Shown: positions 41,848 through 50,139 of the stretch, piece by piece
Position numbering within the stretch: the first letter of the stretch is position 1
How the letters are laid out: the number at the start of each line of letters is the position of its first letter
From: Bradyrhizobium nitroreducens
GTDB lineage: Bacteria > Pseudomonadota > Alphaproteobacteria > Rhizobiales > Xanthobacteraceae
NCBI RefSeq assembly: GCF_002776695.1
Contig: NZ_LFJC01000003.1
Span: 5,576,091-5,640,090, forward strand
Direction of reading: 5' to 3'
Length of the DNA: 64,000 nt
Program-made: the position numbers and the translations under genes
Notes under the pieces: model-generated
Databases searched by the model: none
What the model was told of the DNA's origin: nothing
Seen by the model: only the letters and a program-made list of their open reading frames with translations

Positions 41848-42624
41848 ATGGATCTGCATCTGCGTGGCAAGCGCGTCCTGATCACGGGCGCGTCCAAGGG
41901 CATTGGCGCTGCCGCCGCCGAGGCGTTTGCCGAGGAAGGCGCGAACCTGCTGCTCGCCGCTCGCAACGGCGACCAGCTCAAGGCGCTGGCCGACCGCTTG
42001 CGCGGCGCGCACCAGATCGATGCTGCAACGAGCATCGTCGATCTGCGCAAGCCTGAGGACGTGGCGCGGCTTGCAAAGGAAGCCGCCGACATCGACGTGC
42101 TCGTCAACAATGCCGGCGACATCCCCGGCGGCTCCATCGACAAGATCGACGAAGCGGCCTGGCGGCACGCCTGGGAATTGAAGGTGTTCGGCTATATCAA
42201 CCTCACGCGGTACATCTACGCGCAGATGAAAGCGAAGGGTGGCGGCGTCATCGTCAACGACATCGGCGCAGCCGGCGAGAAGTTCGACGCCAACTACATC
42301 TGCGGCAGCGCCGGCAATGCCGCGCTGATGGCTTTCACCCGCGCGCTCGGGGGAAAAAGCCTTGCCGACAACATCCGCGTGGTCGGCATCAATCCCGGCC
42401 CGGTCGGCACCGACCGCCACGTCACGCTGCTGAAGACGCGCGCCAAGCACCAGTTCGGCGACGAGAGCCGCTACAAGGAATTCCAGAAGAGCCTGCCGCT
42501 CGGGCGGCCTGCGCATGCGCGCGAGATCGGCGACCTCATGGCATTCCTGGCCTCGGATCGCGCCGGGTATACGTCGGGCGTGATCTACACGGTCGACGGC
42601 GGCATCAGCGCCGGTTGGGGTTAG
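41848..42624 (+). CDS. SDR family protein with degenerate active site
   Basis: A 258-residue short-chain dehydrogenase fold. Cofactor motif LITGASKGIGAAAAEAF and NNAGDIPGG are intact and the C-terminus is the usual VIYTVDGGIS. In the active-site region GGVIVNDIGAAGEKFDANYICG the catalytic Ser of the usual NISS motif is replaced by Ile/Gly, and the YxxxK pair is absent: the Tyr is followed by Ser at +4, and the SAGNAAL stretch has Asn where Lys is expected. It may be a non-classical SDR or use other residues. Divergent from tartrate dehydrogenase; the downstream amidase is in the same direction. Confidence 0.85.
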   Translation: MDLHLRGKRVLITGASKGIGAAAAEAFAEEGANLLLAARNGDQLKALADRLRGAHQIDAATSIVDLRKPEDVARLAKEAADIDVLVNNAGDIPGGSIDKIDEAAWRHAWELKVFGYINLTRYIYAQMKAKGGGVIVNDIGAAGEKFDANYICGSAGNAALMAFTRALGGKSLADNIRVVGINPGPVGTDRHVTLLKTRAKHQFGDESRYKEFQKSLPLGRPAHAREIGDLMAFLASDRAGYTSGVIYTVDGGISAGWG

Positions 42625-42647
42625 TTGTCCAGGAATCTCTGAAGCAC

Positions 42648-42726
42648 CGTCGTTCCGGGGCGATGCGAAGCATCGAACCCGGAACCTCGAGATTCCGGGT
42701 TCGCCCTTCGGGCGCCCCGGAATGAC
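42648..42726. repeat. CGTCATTCCGGGGC-type palindromic repeat (copy 4)
   Basis: CGTCGTTCCGGGGCGATGCG on the left and GCGCCCCGGAATGAC on the right, with the palindromic centre GGAACCTCGAGATTCC. Nearly the same length and centre as copy 3 at 36273. Located between the SDR and amidase genes. Confidence 0.9.
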
Positions 42727-42750
42727 AATCAAGAGGTAGGAGTAAAATAA

Positions 42751-44169
42751 TTGTCTCAAGACCTGATCCGCGAAACTGCTTGCGCCGTCGTCGACAAGTT
42801 GCGCTCAGGCGACGTCTCGCCGCTCGAGCTGCTCGATGTGCTGGAGAAGCGCATCAGTGAGGTCGACGGCAAGGTCAATGCGCTGCCGACACTCTGTTTC
42901 GACCGCGCGCGGGACAGCGCCAAGGCGTTGATGCGCGAACCCGCCGGCGCGCGGGGACTGCTCGCCGGCCTGCCGCTGCCGATCAAGGATTTGACCGACG
43001 TTGCGGGCGTCCTCAACACGCAGGGCTCGCCGATCTTCAAGGACAATATTTCCGCCAAGTCCGACCTCATGGTCGAGAACCTCGAGGCCAACGGCGCGGT
43101 GGTCTACGCCAAATCCAACACGCCGGAGTTCGGCGCCGGCGCCAACACCTTCAATGAGGTGTTCGGTGCGACGCTCAATCCCTGGGATACTTCTAAATCC
43201 GCGGCGGGCTCTTCCGGTGGCGCCGCGGTAGCGCTGGCCACCGGCATGGCCTGGCTGGCGCAGGGCTCCGACATGGGCGGCAGTCTGCGCAGCCCCGCGG
43301 CCTTCTGCGGCGTCGTCGGCATGCGCCCGAGCATCGGCCGCGTCGCACATACCCCAAAATCCGGCATCGATCGCAATCTCGGCGTTGTCGGTCCGATGGC
43401 ACGCAACGTCGAGGATCTCGCGCTGCTGCTCGATGCCATGAGCGGCGACTATGCCGACGATCCCTTGTCACTGCCGACACCCGTGACCTCGTTCCTGTCG
43501 GCGGCACAGGCCGGCAGGAAGCCGAAGCGCATCGCCTATTCGCCCGATCTCGGCATCACCCCTGTCGATCCCGAGGTGAAGGCGATCACGCGCAAGGCCG
43601 CGGAGCGCTTTGCCGAGGCCGGCGCCATCGTCGAGGAGGCGCATCCCGACTGGCGCGAGGCGCATGAGTGCTTCCACGTGTTGCGCGCCTTCGATTTCGC
43701 GATCAGCAAGGCCAATCTGCTGAGGACCAAGCGCGACCTGCTCAAGCCCGAGGTGATCTGGAACATCGAGGAAGGCCTCAAGCTCACGGTGGAGCAGCTC
43801 GAACGCGCCGAGGCGCAGCGCGTCGGCATGACCGCGCGCGCGGTCGAGTTCTTCAAGACCTACGACCTGCTGTTGACGCCGACCACGATCGTGCCGCCCT
43901 TCCCGATCGAACACCGCTATGTCGCCGAATGTGCCGGCAAGAAATTCGAGAACTACGTCGAATGGCTCGGCATCGTCTACGCCATCACGCTCGCCTGCTG
44001 CCCCTCGCTGTCGCTGCCGTGCGGCTTCACCGCATCGGGGCTGCCTGTCGGCGTGCAGGTGGTCGGCGCCCCGCGCGCGGACGCGCAGGTGATCGCGGGG
44101 GCGAAGGTGCTGGAGGACATTCTCGGCTTGCGCGGCAACACGCCGATTGATCCGAAGGTGAAGACGTAA
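42751..44169 (+). CDS. Amidase (amidase-signature family)
   Basis: Amidase of 472 residues. The Ser-cisSer-Lys triad is visible: Lys in LPIKDLTDVAG near residue 77, cis-Ser in SAAGSSGGAAVALATG and nucleophile Ser in GSDMGGSLRSPAAFCG. The start codon is TTG at 42751 with GGAG eight bases upstream; no better start exists. The family hydrolyses amides of small carboxylic acids; close forms are often annotated as Glu-tRNA amidotransferase A, but GatB/GatC partners are absent. It may release an acid for the neighbouring dehydrogenases (inference). Confidence 0.9.
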   Translation: MSQDLIRETACAVVDKLRSGDVSPLELLDVLEKRISEVDGKVNALPTLCFDRARDSAKALMREPAGARGLLAGLPLPIKDLTDVAGVLNTQGSPIFKDNISAKSDLMVENLEANGAVVYAKSNTPEFGAGANTFNEVFGATLNPWDTSKSAAGSSGGAAVALATGMAWLAQGSDMGGSLRSPAAFCGVVGMRPSIGRVAHTPKSGIDRNLGVVGPMARNVEDLALLLDAMSGDYADDPLSLPTPVTSFLSAAQAGRKPKRIAYSPDLGITPVDPEVKAITRKAAERFAEAGAIVEEAHPDWREAHECFHVLRAFDFAISKANLLRTKRDLLKPEVIWNIEEGLKLTVEQLERAEAQRVGMTARAVEFFKTYDLLLTPTTIVPPFPIEHRYVAECAGKKFENYVEWLGIVYAITLACCPSLSLPCGFTASGLPVGVQVVGAPRADAQVIAGAKVLEDILGLRGNTPIDPKVKT

Positions 44170-44197
44170 CGCGAGCTACAGCACGTGCTCTGTCGTT

Positions 44198-44346
44198 CCC
44201 CTCTCCCCTTGTGGGAGAGGGTGGCTCGCCGCGTGGCGGCGAGACGGGTGAGGGGTATCGCTCCGCGAGTGAATCTCTCACAGGGAATATGAGGATAGAA
44301 CCCCTTATCCGGCGCTTCGCGCCACCTTCTCCCACAAGGGAGAAGG
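44198..44346. repeat. CCCTCTCCCCTTGTG...GGGAGAAGG palindromic repeat (copy 2)
   Basis: CCCTCTCCCCTTGTGGGAGA on the left, TTCTCCCACAAGGGAGAAGG on the right, with inner GCCGCGTGGCGGC hairpin and GATGAGG-like arms. It lies between the convergent amidase and aapM genes and resembles the element at 40440. Confidence 0.85.
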
Positions 44347-44355
44347 AAGCTCGCT

Positions 44356-45462
44356 TCACCTCCCGCTCGCCCCCTCCAGGCTGCGGCTGTAGCGCGACAT
44401 CGCGAAGCAGAACACGAAATAGATCGCAGCGACGAAGATGTAGACTTCGACCGAGAATTGCTGCCAGGCCGGATCGATGATCGCGGTCTTTGCCGTCGTC
44501 AAGAGGTCGAAGATACCGATGATGAGGACGAGGCTGGTGTCCTTGAAGAAGGCGATGAAGGTGTTGACCAGCGGCGGGATGACGTGGCGGATCGCCTGCG
44601 GCAGGATGATCAGACGATGCTTGCGCCAGTAGGACAGCCCGAGCGCATCGGCGGCTTCATACTGCCCGCGCGGCACGGCCTGGAGGCCGCCGCGGACGAT
44701 TTCCGCAAGATAGGCGCCCGCGAACAGGATGATCGCGATCTGCGCACGCAGCAGTTTGTCGATGTTGAATCCGCTGGGCATGAACAGCGGGAACATCACG
44801 CTCGCCATGAACAGCAGGCTCACCAACGGCACGCCGCGGATCAGCTCGACATAGAGCACGCTGAGCGAGCGGATCGCCGGCAGCTTCGAGCGCCGGCCGA
44901 GCGCGACGAGGATGCCGAGCGGGAAGCCGAAGGCGAGCCCGAACGTCGCGAGGATCAGCGTCACCGGCAGGCCGCCCCAACGGTCCTGCGAGACGAACGA
45001 CAAGCCGAGCACGCCGCCCCACATCAGCACGCTGATCAGCGCGAGCGCGCCGATCCAGAGCAAGACGAGCTCGCGCCGCCACAACGCGCGGCGGGTCGAG
45101 AGATAGAACAACGCGATGAACAGCACGACCGACAGCGCAGGCCGCCACTGCTCGTCGAACGGATAGGTGCCGAACAGGATGAAGCGGTACTTCTCGGGGA
45201 TGATCGCCCAGCAGGCGCCGACGCCGCGGACCGCGCGGCAGGCGCTGGAGTCGTTCGCGGGCGTCAGCCAGACGGCGTTGGCGATGCCCCACTGGACGAA
45301 GCTGAAGACGGCCTTCGCGAGGATCGCGAGCAGCACGATCGAAAGAACGCCGTTCGGGATCGACGAGAACAAATTGGTGCGCAGCCAGCGCAACACCGGG
45401 TTGCCCGTTTGCGGGCGGCGAGCAGCGCGCGGCGCATCGGGGATGTCGGCGATCACAGTCAT
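44356..45462 (-). CDS. aapM: Polar amino acid ABC transporter permease AapM-like
   Basis: Inner-membrane permease of 368 residues. An N-terminal membrane segment (about residues 37-60) is followed by a long loop, then further membrane segments and the typical EAA coupling loop RGGLQAVPRGQYEAADALGL with LIILPQAIRHVIPPLVN. The length and the long insert after TM1 match AapM. The ATG at 45462 is two bases after the aapQ stop. Together with aapQ it forms the channel for amino acids delivered by the binding protein at 48978. A longer frame upstream belongs to the shadow of aapQ. Confidence 0.9.
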   Translation of the reverse strand: MTVIADIPDAPRAARRPQTGNPVLRWLRTNLFSSIPNGVLSIVLLAILAKAVFSFVQWGIANAVWLTPANDSSACRAVRGVGACWAIIPEKYRFILFGTYPFDEQWRPALSVVLFIALFYLSTRRALWRRELVLLWIGALALISVLMWGGVLGLSFVSQDRWGGLPVTLILATFGLAFGFPLGILVALGRRSKLPAIRSLSVLYVELIRGVPLVSLLFMASVMFPLFMPSGFNIDKLLRAQIAIILFAGAYLAEIVRGGLQAVPRGQYEAADALGLSYWRKHRLIILPQAIRHVIPPLVNTFIAFFKDTSLVLIIGIFDLLTTAKTAIIDPAWQQFSVEVYIFVAAIYFVFCFAMSRYSRSLEGASGR

Positions 45463-45464
45463 GC

Positions 45465-46652
45465 TCAGCGCTCCACCAGCGCGATGCGTGCGTTGTACCA
45501 GTTCATGAAGAAGCTGATGGACAGGCTGATGGTCAGGAACACCGCCATGATCAACGCGATCGCCTCGATTGCCTGCCCGGTCTGATTCAGCGTGGTGTTG
45601 GCGATCGACACTACGTCCTGGTAGCCGATCGCGACCGCAAGCGAAGAGTTCTTGGTCAGGTTGAGATACTGGCTCGTCATCGGCGGCACGATGACACGCA
45701 GCGCCTGCGGCAGGATGATCTGCCGCAGCATGAAGCTGCGGCGGAGACCCAGCGCATTGGCGGCGTCCCACTGCCCGCGCGGCACCGACTGGATGCCACT
45801 GCGCACGATCTCGGCGATGAAGGCCGACGTGTAGGTGACGAGCGCGATCAGCAGCGCGAAATATTCCGGGGCGAGCGTCAACCCGCCGACGAAATTGAAG
45901 CCGCGCAACGCCGGCCATTCGATCGTCCAGGGCACACGGAGCACCAACGAAAGGGCCGCCGGCAGCACGAGGATGAGCCCGAGCGCAAACGGCCAAGCCG
46001 GTCGCGGCTTGCCGTCGCGCATCTGCTGCACCACGAGTCGTCTCCTGACGAGATAGAACAGGGCACATCCGAGCACGGCGGTGCCGAGCACCCAAAGCTG
46101 CAACGGGCCAATCGGAATTGCCGGCAGGATCAGGCCGCGATTGGACAGGAATACGCCCTCGACCGGCCGCCACGCCGCGCGCGCGGCCGGCAGCGCCTGC
46201 ATCAGCACGTACCAGAACAGGAGTTGAAGCAGCAGCGGGATGTCGCGGAGCGTCTCGACATAGACCGCGGCGAGGCGCGACAGCAGCCAGTTCGCGGACA
46301 GGCGCGAGATGCCGATCAGCGTGCCCAGGACCGTCGCGAGCACGATGCCGATGACGGCGACGCGCAAGGTGTTGCCGACACCGACGACGAAGGCCCAGAG
46401 GTAGCTGTCTCTCGGATTATAGGCGAGCAGGCTGTCGGCGATGGGCATGCCGGCCTCGCGGCCGAGAAAGGCAAAGCCGGTGGTGATGCGTCGGGCCGAG
46501 AGGTTGGTGACGGTGTTGGACCAGAGGAAGCCGATGACCGCGACCGCGATCCCGACCACCAGCACCTGCCAGAACAGGCCTTGCAGCTCGCGGGGTCCCC
46601 ATGCGCCGAACAGGCGGCGGCGCGGCGGCGGTCTCGGAGTGTCCGTGGTCAC
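45465..46652 (-). CDS. aapQ: Polar amino acid ABC transporter permease AapQ-like
   Basis: Inner-membrane permease of 395 residues. First membrane segment FWQVLVVGIAVAVIGFLW near residue 28, a long extracytoplasmic stretch with the NPRDSYLWAFVVGVGNTLRV region, and the coupling loop SGIQSVPRGQWDAANALGL followed by IILPQALRVIVPPMTSQYLN. The start is GTG at 46652. It heads the aapQ-aapM operon, divergent from the RpiR regulator. The ATPase gene aapP is not in the window. Confidence 0.9.
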   Translation of the reverse strand: MTTDTPRPPPRRRLFGAWGPRELQGLFWQVLVVGIAVAVIGFLWSNTVTNLSARRITTGFAFLGREAGMPIADSLLAYNPRDSYLWAFVVGVGNTLRVAVIGIVLATVLGTLIGISRLSANWLLSRLAAVYVETLRDIPLLLQLLFWYVLMQALPAARAAWRPVEGVFLSNRGLILPAIPIGPLQLWVLGTAVLGCALFYLVRRRLVVQQMRDGKPRPAWPFALGLILVLPAALSLVLRVPWTIEWPALRGFNFVGGLTLAPEYFALLIALVTYTSAFIAEIVRSGIQSVPRGQWDAANALGLRRSFMLRQIILPQALRVIVPPMTSQYLNLTKNSSLAVAIGYQDVVSIANTTLNQTGQAIEAIALIMAVFLTISLSISFFMNWYNARIALVER

Positions 46653-46702
46653 AGCACAAAAATCCTTCTCAACGGCAATGATTTCCGGCGGCGCACGTCA
46701 AC

Positions 46703-46740
46703 TGTTGCACCGATCTAAAATTCATGCAACAAATGTTTCA
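46703..46740. promoter_or_regulatory. Operator candidate in rpiR/aapQ divergent promoter
   Basis: Perfect inverted repeat TGTTGCA - N15 - TGCAACA (46703-46709 and 46725-46731), followed by a third half-site TGTTTCA (46734-46740) that overlaps the first base of the RpiR start codon. Such spaced half-sites could bind the neighbouring SIS-domain regulator and control both directions. Confidence 0.6.
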
Positions 46741-47612
46741 TGGTCGAGCCCGCGAAATCCTCGCCGCTGAGCGAACTGCGCATTGCCTTGCCATCGCTCC
46801 CGATGCGGCTGCAGGAAGTTGGTCGCTTCGTCGCCGCCAACGACTACGACGCCACCACCCGTTCGATGCGCGACCTCGCGGCGGAAGCCGGCGCAGATCC
46901 CGCCGCGTTCACGCGCCTCGCCAAGGCGATCGGCTATTCAGGCTGGGACGAATTGCGCGCGGCCCTGACCGAGGCGCGGCGTCCGTCACAGACCTCGCCG
47001 TTCTCCGGCCGCGCCAGAAGCCGCAGGGCCGGCCCGAACGCCGATGTCACGCTCGTCACCGACAAGCTCGAGGCCGAGGCCGCCGGCCTTCCACGGATCC
47101 CGGCTCAGCCGATCGCGGAGGCGGCGCGGGCGCTGCATCAGGCCAAGCGGATCTGGATCGCGGGTTATCGGAGTTGCCGCAGCGTTGCGGAGCTCTTGAA
47201 CTATGAGCTGCGGCTGTTCCGTCCCGAACAGGTGCAGATCGTCGGAACGTCCGGTCCCGACGATCTCGACCTCGGCGCTATCAGGCCCGGCGAAGCCGTC
47301 ATCGTCATTGGCTTCCTGCCCTATACCCATGCGAGCGTCGGCGTCGCACAGGCCGCCTACCGCGCCGGCGCGACCCTGATCGCGATCGCGGACAGCCCGT
47401 CTGCACCGATGGCCGAGGGCGCCGACCACGTGCTGCTGTTCGAAGCGGCCTCCTCTCCCGGCTTCTTCCCGAGCCTCACCGGCGCGATCGCGATCGCGCA
47501 GTCGCTGGCTGCAGTGACGTTCTCGCTCGGCGGCGCCACCGCGAAGAAGCGCCTGGAGAATACCGAGGCGCAGCTCACTGCTGCCTCCATCTACGTCTCG
47601 GAGAAAGGTTGA
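46740..47612 (+). CDS. MurR/RpiR family transcriptional regulator
   Basis: Regulator of 290 residues. N-terminal HTH_6 domain (about 1-85: LRIALPSLPMRLQEVG, ATTRSMRDLAAEAGADPAAF) and a C-terminal SIS domain (about 125-270: IWIAGYRSCRSVAELLNYEL, VIVIGFLPYTHASVGVAQAA). SIS domains bind phosphosugars, but members near amino acid transport genes respond to other ligands. It lies 3 bases before the class III aminotransferase and is divergent from aapQM, so it likely controls this amino-acid uptake locus. Confidence 0.9.
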   Translation: MVEPAKSSPLSELRIALPSLPMRLQEVGRFVAANDYDATTRSMRDLAAEAGADPAAFTRLAKAIGYSGWDELRAALTEARRPSQTSPFSGRARSRRAGPNADVTLVTDKLEAEAAGLPRIPAQPIAEAARALHQAKRIWIAGYRSCRSVAELLNYELRLFRPEQVQIVGTSGPDDLDLGAIRPGEAVIVIGFLPYTHASVGVAQAAYRAGATLIAIADSPSAPMAEGADHVLLFEAASSPGFFPSLTGAIAIAQSLAAVTFSLGGATAKKRLENTEAQLTAASIYVSEKG

Positions 47613-47615
47613 CCC

Positions 47616-48965
47616 ATGGCCGCCCGCACCAGCCGCGTGCTGCACCGCTCGTTGCGCGAGACGCCGCCCAAGGCTATCGGCGGCGAAGGCGTCTATCTCT
47701 TTGCCGAAGATGGACGCCGTGTGCTCGACGCCTCCGGCGGCGCGGCCGTCTCGTGTCTCGGCCACCAGCACCCCCGCGTGATCGCCGCGATGGCGAAGCA
47801 AGCCTCGACGCTCGTCTATGCGCACACCGCGTTCTTCTCGTCCGAGCCCGCCGAAGCCCTTGCCGAGACGCTGGTCGGTCACGAGCCCGGCGGGCTCGCT
47901 TATGCGTACTTTGTCAGCGGCGGGTCCGAGGCGATCGAAGCCAGCATCAAGCTCTCGCGGCAGTATTTCATCGAACGCGGCGAGCCACAGCGGCAGCATT
48001 TCATCGCGCGGCGGCAGAGCTATCACGGCAACACGCTAGGTGCCCTCGCCGCCGGCGGCAACGCCTGGCGGCGCGCGCCCTACGCGCCGCTGCTCTCCGG
48101 CGCCTTCAGTCACGTGACACCGGCCTTCGCCTATCACGAGAAGCACGACGGCGAATCCGATGCTCAATTCGTGTCACGGCTGGCGGCCGAGCTCGAAGCC
48201 GAGTTTCAGCGGCTGGGTCCCGATACTGTGGCGGCGTTCCTGGCCGAGCCCGTCGTCGGCGCCACCGCGGGCGCGGTGACAGCCCCCGACGGCTACTTCA
48301 AGGCGGTGCGCGAGATCTGCGACCGCCACGGCGCGCTGCTGATCCTCGACGAGGTGATGTGTGGCATGGGCCGCACCGGCACCACGCACGCCTGGGAGCA
48401 GGAAGGCATCGCGCCCGACATCCAGGCCATCGCAAAGGGGCTCGGCGGCGGCTACCAGCCGATTGGCGCGATGCTCGCGAGCGGCAAGATCATCGACACC
48501 ATCCGCGCCGGCACAGGCGCCTTTCAGCATGGCCACACTTATCTCGCACATCCCCTCGCCTGCGCGGCCGCGCTCGCAGTGCAGGACGTCATTCGCGAGG
48601 ACGGCCTGCTCACGCAGGTCAAGGAGCGCGGCCGGCAGCTCGAGCAGCGGCTGACCGAGCGCTTCGGCAATCACCGCCACGTCGGTGATATCAGAGGCCG
48701 CGGCCTGTTCTGGGCGATCGAGCTGGTCGCCGATCGCGCCAGCCGCACCTCGTTCGATCCGGCGCTCAAGCTCAACCAGAAGATCAAGGCGGAGGCCTTC
48801 GCCCATGGCCTCGGCTGCTATCCCGGCGGCGGCACCGTAGATGGCGTGCGCGGCGACCACGTCTTGCTGGCGCCGCCCTATATCGCCTCCGCCGACGAGA
48901 TCGACCTGATCGTCGACAGACTCGGCACGGCCGTTGACAACGTGTTGCGTAGTGTCAATCACTGA
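47616..48965 (+). CDS. Class III aminotransferase (aspartate aminotransferase family)
   Basis: PLP-dependent fold type I aminotransferase of 449 residues. SGGAAVSCLGHQHPRVIAAM near residue 42, phosphate-binding FVSGGSEAIEASIKLSRQY, the Asp pairing with the cofactor nitrogen in LLILDEVMCGMGRTG, and the PLP Lys in DIQAIAKGLGGGYQPIGAM. The family transfers omega- or alpha-amino groups to pyruvate or 2-oxoglutarate. It is sandwiched between the RpiR regulator and the amino acid binding protein, so the imported compound is probably its substrate. Confidence 0.92.
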   Translation: MAARTSRVLHRSLRETPPKAIGGEGVYLFAEDGRRVLDASGGAAVSCLGHQHPRVIAAMAKQASTLVYAHTAFFSSEPAEALAETLVGHEPGGLAYAYFVSGGSEAIEASIKLSRQYFIERGEPQRQHFIARRQSYHGNTLGALAAGGNAWRRAPYAPLLSGAFSHVTPAFAYHEKHDGESDAQFVSRLAAELEAEFQRLGPDTVAAFLAEPVVGATAGAVTAPDGYFKAVREICDRHGALLILDEVMCGMGRTGTTHAWEQEGIAPDIQAIAKGLGGGYQPIGAMLASGKIIDTIRAGTGAFQHGHTYLAHPLACAAALAVQDVIREDGLLTQVKERGRQLEQRLTERFGNHRHVGDIRGRGLFWAIELVADRASRTSFDPALKLNQKIKAEAFAHGLGCYPGGGTVDGVRGDHVLLAPPYIASADEIDLIVDRLGTAVDNVLRSVNH

Positions 48966-48977
48966 GGGGAGAGTAGC

Positions 48978-49991
48978 ATGATGAGGAAAGTGGTTATCGC
49001 GGCGAGTGTGCTTGCTGCCTCGACGGTCGTCGCATCCGCCGCGACGCTCGACACGGTGAAGAGCCGCGGCACGCTGGTGTGCGGCGTCAGCGCCGGCTTT
49101 GCCGGCTTCTCCGCACCGGACTCGCAAGGCAATTACAAGGGCCTCGACGTCGATTATTGCCGCGCGCTCGCGGCCGGCGTGCTGGGCGATGCCAGCAAGG
49201 TACGTTACGTCTCTTTGACCGCGCAGAACCGCTTCACGGCCCTGCAATCGGGCGAGATCGACGTGCTCTACCGCAACTCGACGCAGACGTATCTGCGCGG
49301 CGTGACGCTCGGTCTGCGCCAGGGTCCGATCAACTTCTACGACGGCCAGGGTTTTGTCGTGAAGAAGGACCTCGGCGTGAAGGAGATCAAGGATCTCAAG
49401 GGCGCCACTGTCTGCGTCGCGCAGGGCACGACACACGAAGTTACGCTCGGTGATTACGGCCGCGCCAACGGCATCGACTGGAAGCCGCTGGTGTTCGACC
49501 GCGTCGACACCATGTACCAGACCTTCTTCGGCGGCCGCTGCGATGCCATGACCCAGGACGCCTCCGCGCTCGCCGGCGCCGTGACCACCGCGGCACCGAA
49601 CCCGGCCGACTATGTCGTACTGCCGCAGACCATCAGCAAGGAGCCGCTCGGGCCCTTCACCCGCAATGGCGACGAGGTCTGGAGCGACATCATCACCTGG
49701 CTGCATTACGGCCTGATCGAGGCCGAGGAGCTCGGCGTCACGCAAGGCAATGTCGAGGAGATGACGAAGTCGCAGACGCCCGCGATCCAACGCCTGTTAG
49801 GGACCTCCGGCGATCTCGGCTCGCGGCTCGGGCTCGACAACAAATGGCTGGTGACTGCGATCAAGGCCACCGGCAATTACGGCGAGATCTATGAGCGCAA
49901 TGTCGGCAAGGCGAGCCCGCTCAAGCTCGATCGCGGCCTTAACGGCCTCTGGAGCAAGGGCGGCTTGATGTACGCCGCGCCGTTCAAGTAA
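48978..49991 (+). CDS. aapJ: Polar amino acid ABC transporter substrate-binding protein AapJ-like
   Basis: Periplasmic binding protein of 337 residues (SBP_bac_3 family). Signal peptide MRKVVIAASVLAASTVVASA with cleavage near residue 22, then TLDTVKSRGTLVCGVSAGFAG typical of AapJ/BztA. LKGATVCVAQGTTHEVTLGD and GRCDAMTQDASALAGAV lie in the ligand cleft; the C-terminal GLNGLWSKGGLMYAAPFK is close to AapJ. It starts 12 bases after the aminotransferase. It would pass general L-amino acids to AapQ/AapM; the ATPase must be encoded elsewhere. Confidence 0.9.
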   Translation: MMRKVVIAASVLAASTVVASAATLDTVKSRGTLVCGVSAGFAGFSAPDSQGNYKGLDVDYCRALAAGVLGDASKVRYVSLTAQNRFTALQSGEIDVLYRNSTQTYLRGVTLGLRQGPINFYDGQGFVVKKDLGVKEIKDLKGATVCVAQGTTHEVTLGDYGRANGIDWKPLVFDRVDTMYQTFFGGRCDAMTQDASALAGAVTTAAPNPADYVVLPQTISKEPLGPFTRNGDEVWSDIITWLHYGLIEAEELGVTQGNVEEMTKSQTPAIQRLLGTSGDLGSRLGLDNKWLVTAIKATGNYGEIYERNVGKASPLKLDRGLNGLWSKGGLMYAAPFK

Positions 49992-50000
49992 ACGTCTTCT

Positions 50001-50116
50001 GTGTCCCGGACGCGCGGCAGCGTGCAACGCTGCTGCGCAGAGCCGGGACCCAGCGGCCACAATGGGCCCCGGCTCTGCAGCGCCATACTTCGCATTGCGC
50101 TGCGTCCGGGGCACGA
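50001..50116. repeat. GTGTCCCGGACGC...GCGTCCGGGGCAC palindromic repeat
   Basis: Outer arms GTGTCCCGGACGC / GCGTCCGGGGCAC, inner arms CGCAGAGCCGGGACC / GGGCCCCGGCTCTGC. It lies between aapJ and the racemase-like gene, which share direction. The right end is also present as an isolated half at 15016-15034. Confidence 0.88.
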
Positions 50117-50139
50117 GACCTGTCAGGTAGTCAGTTTCA

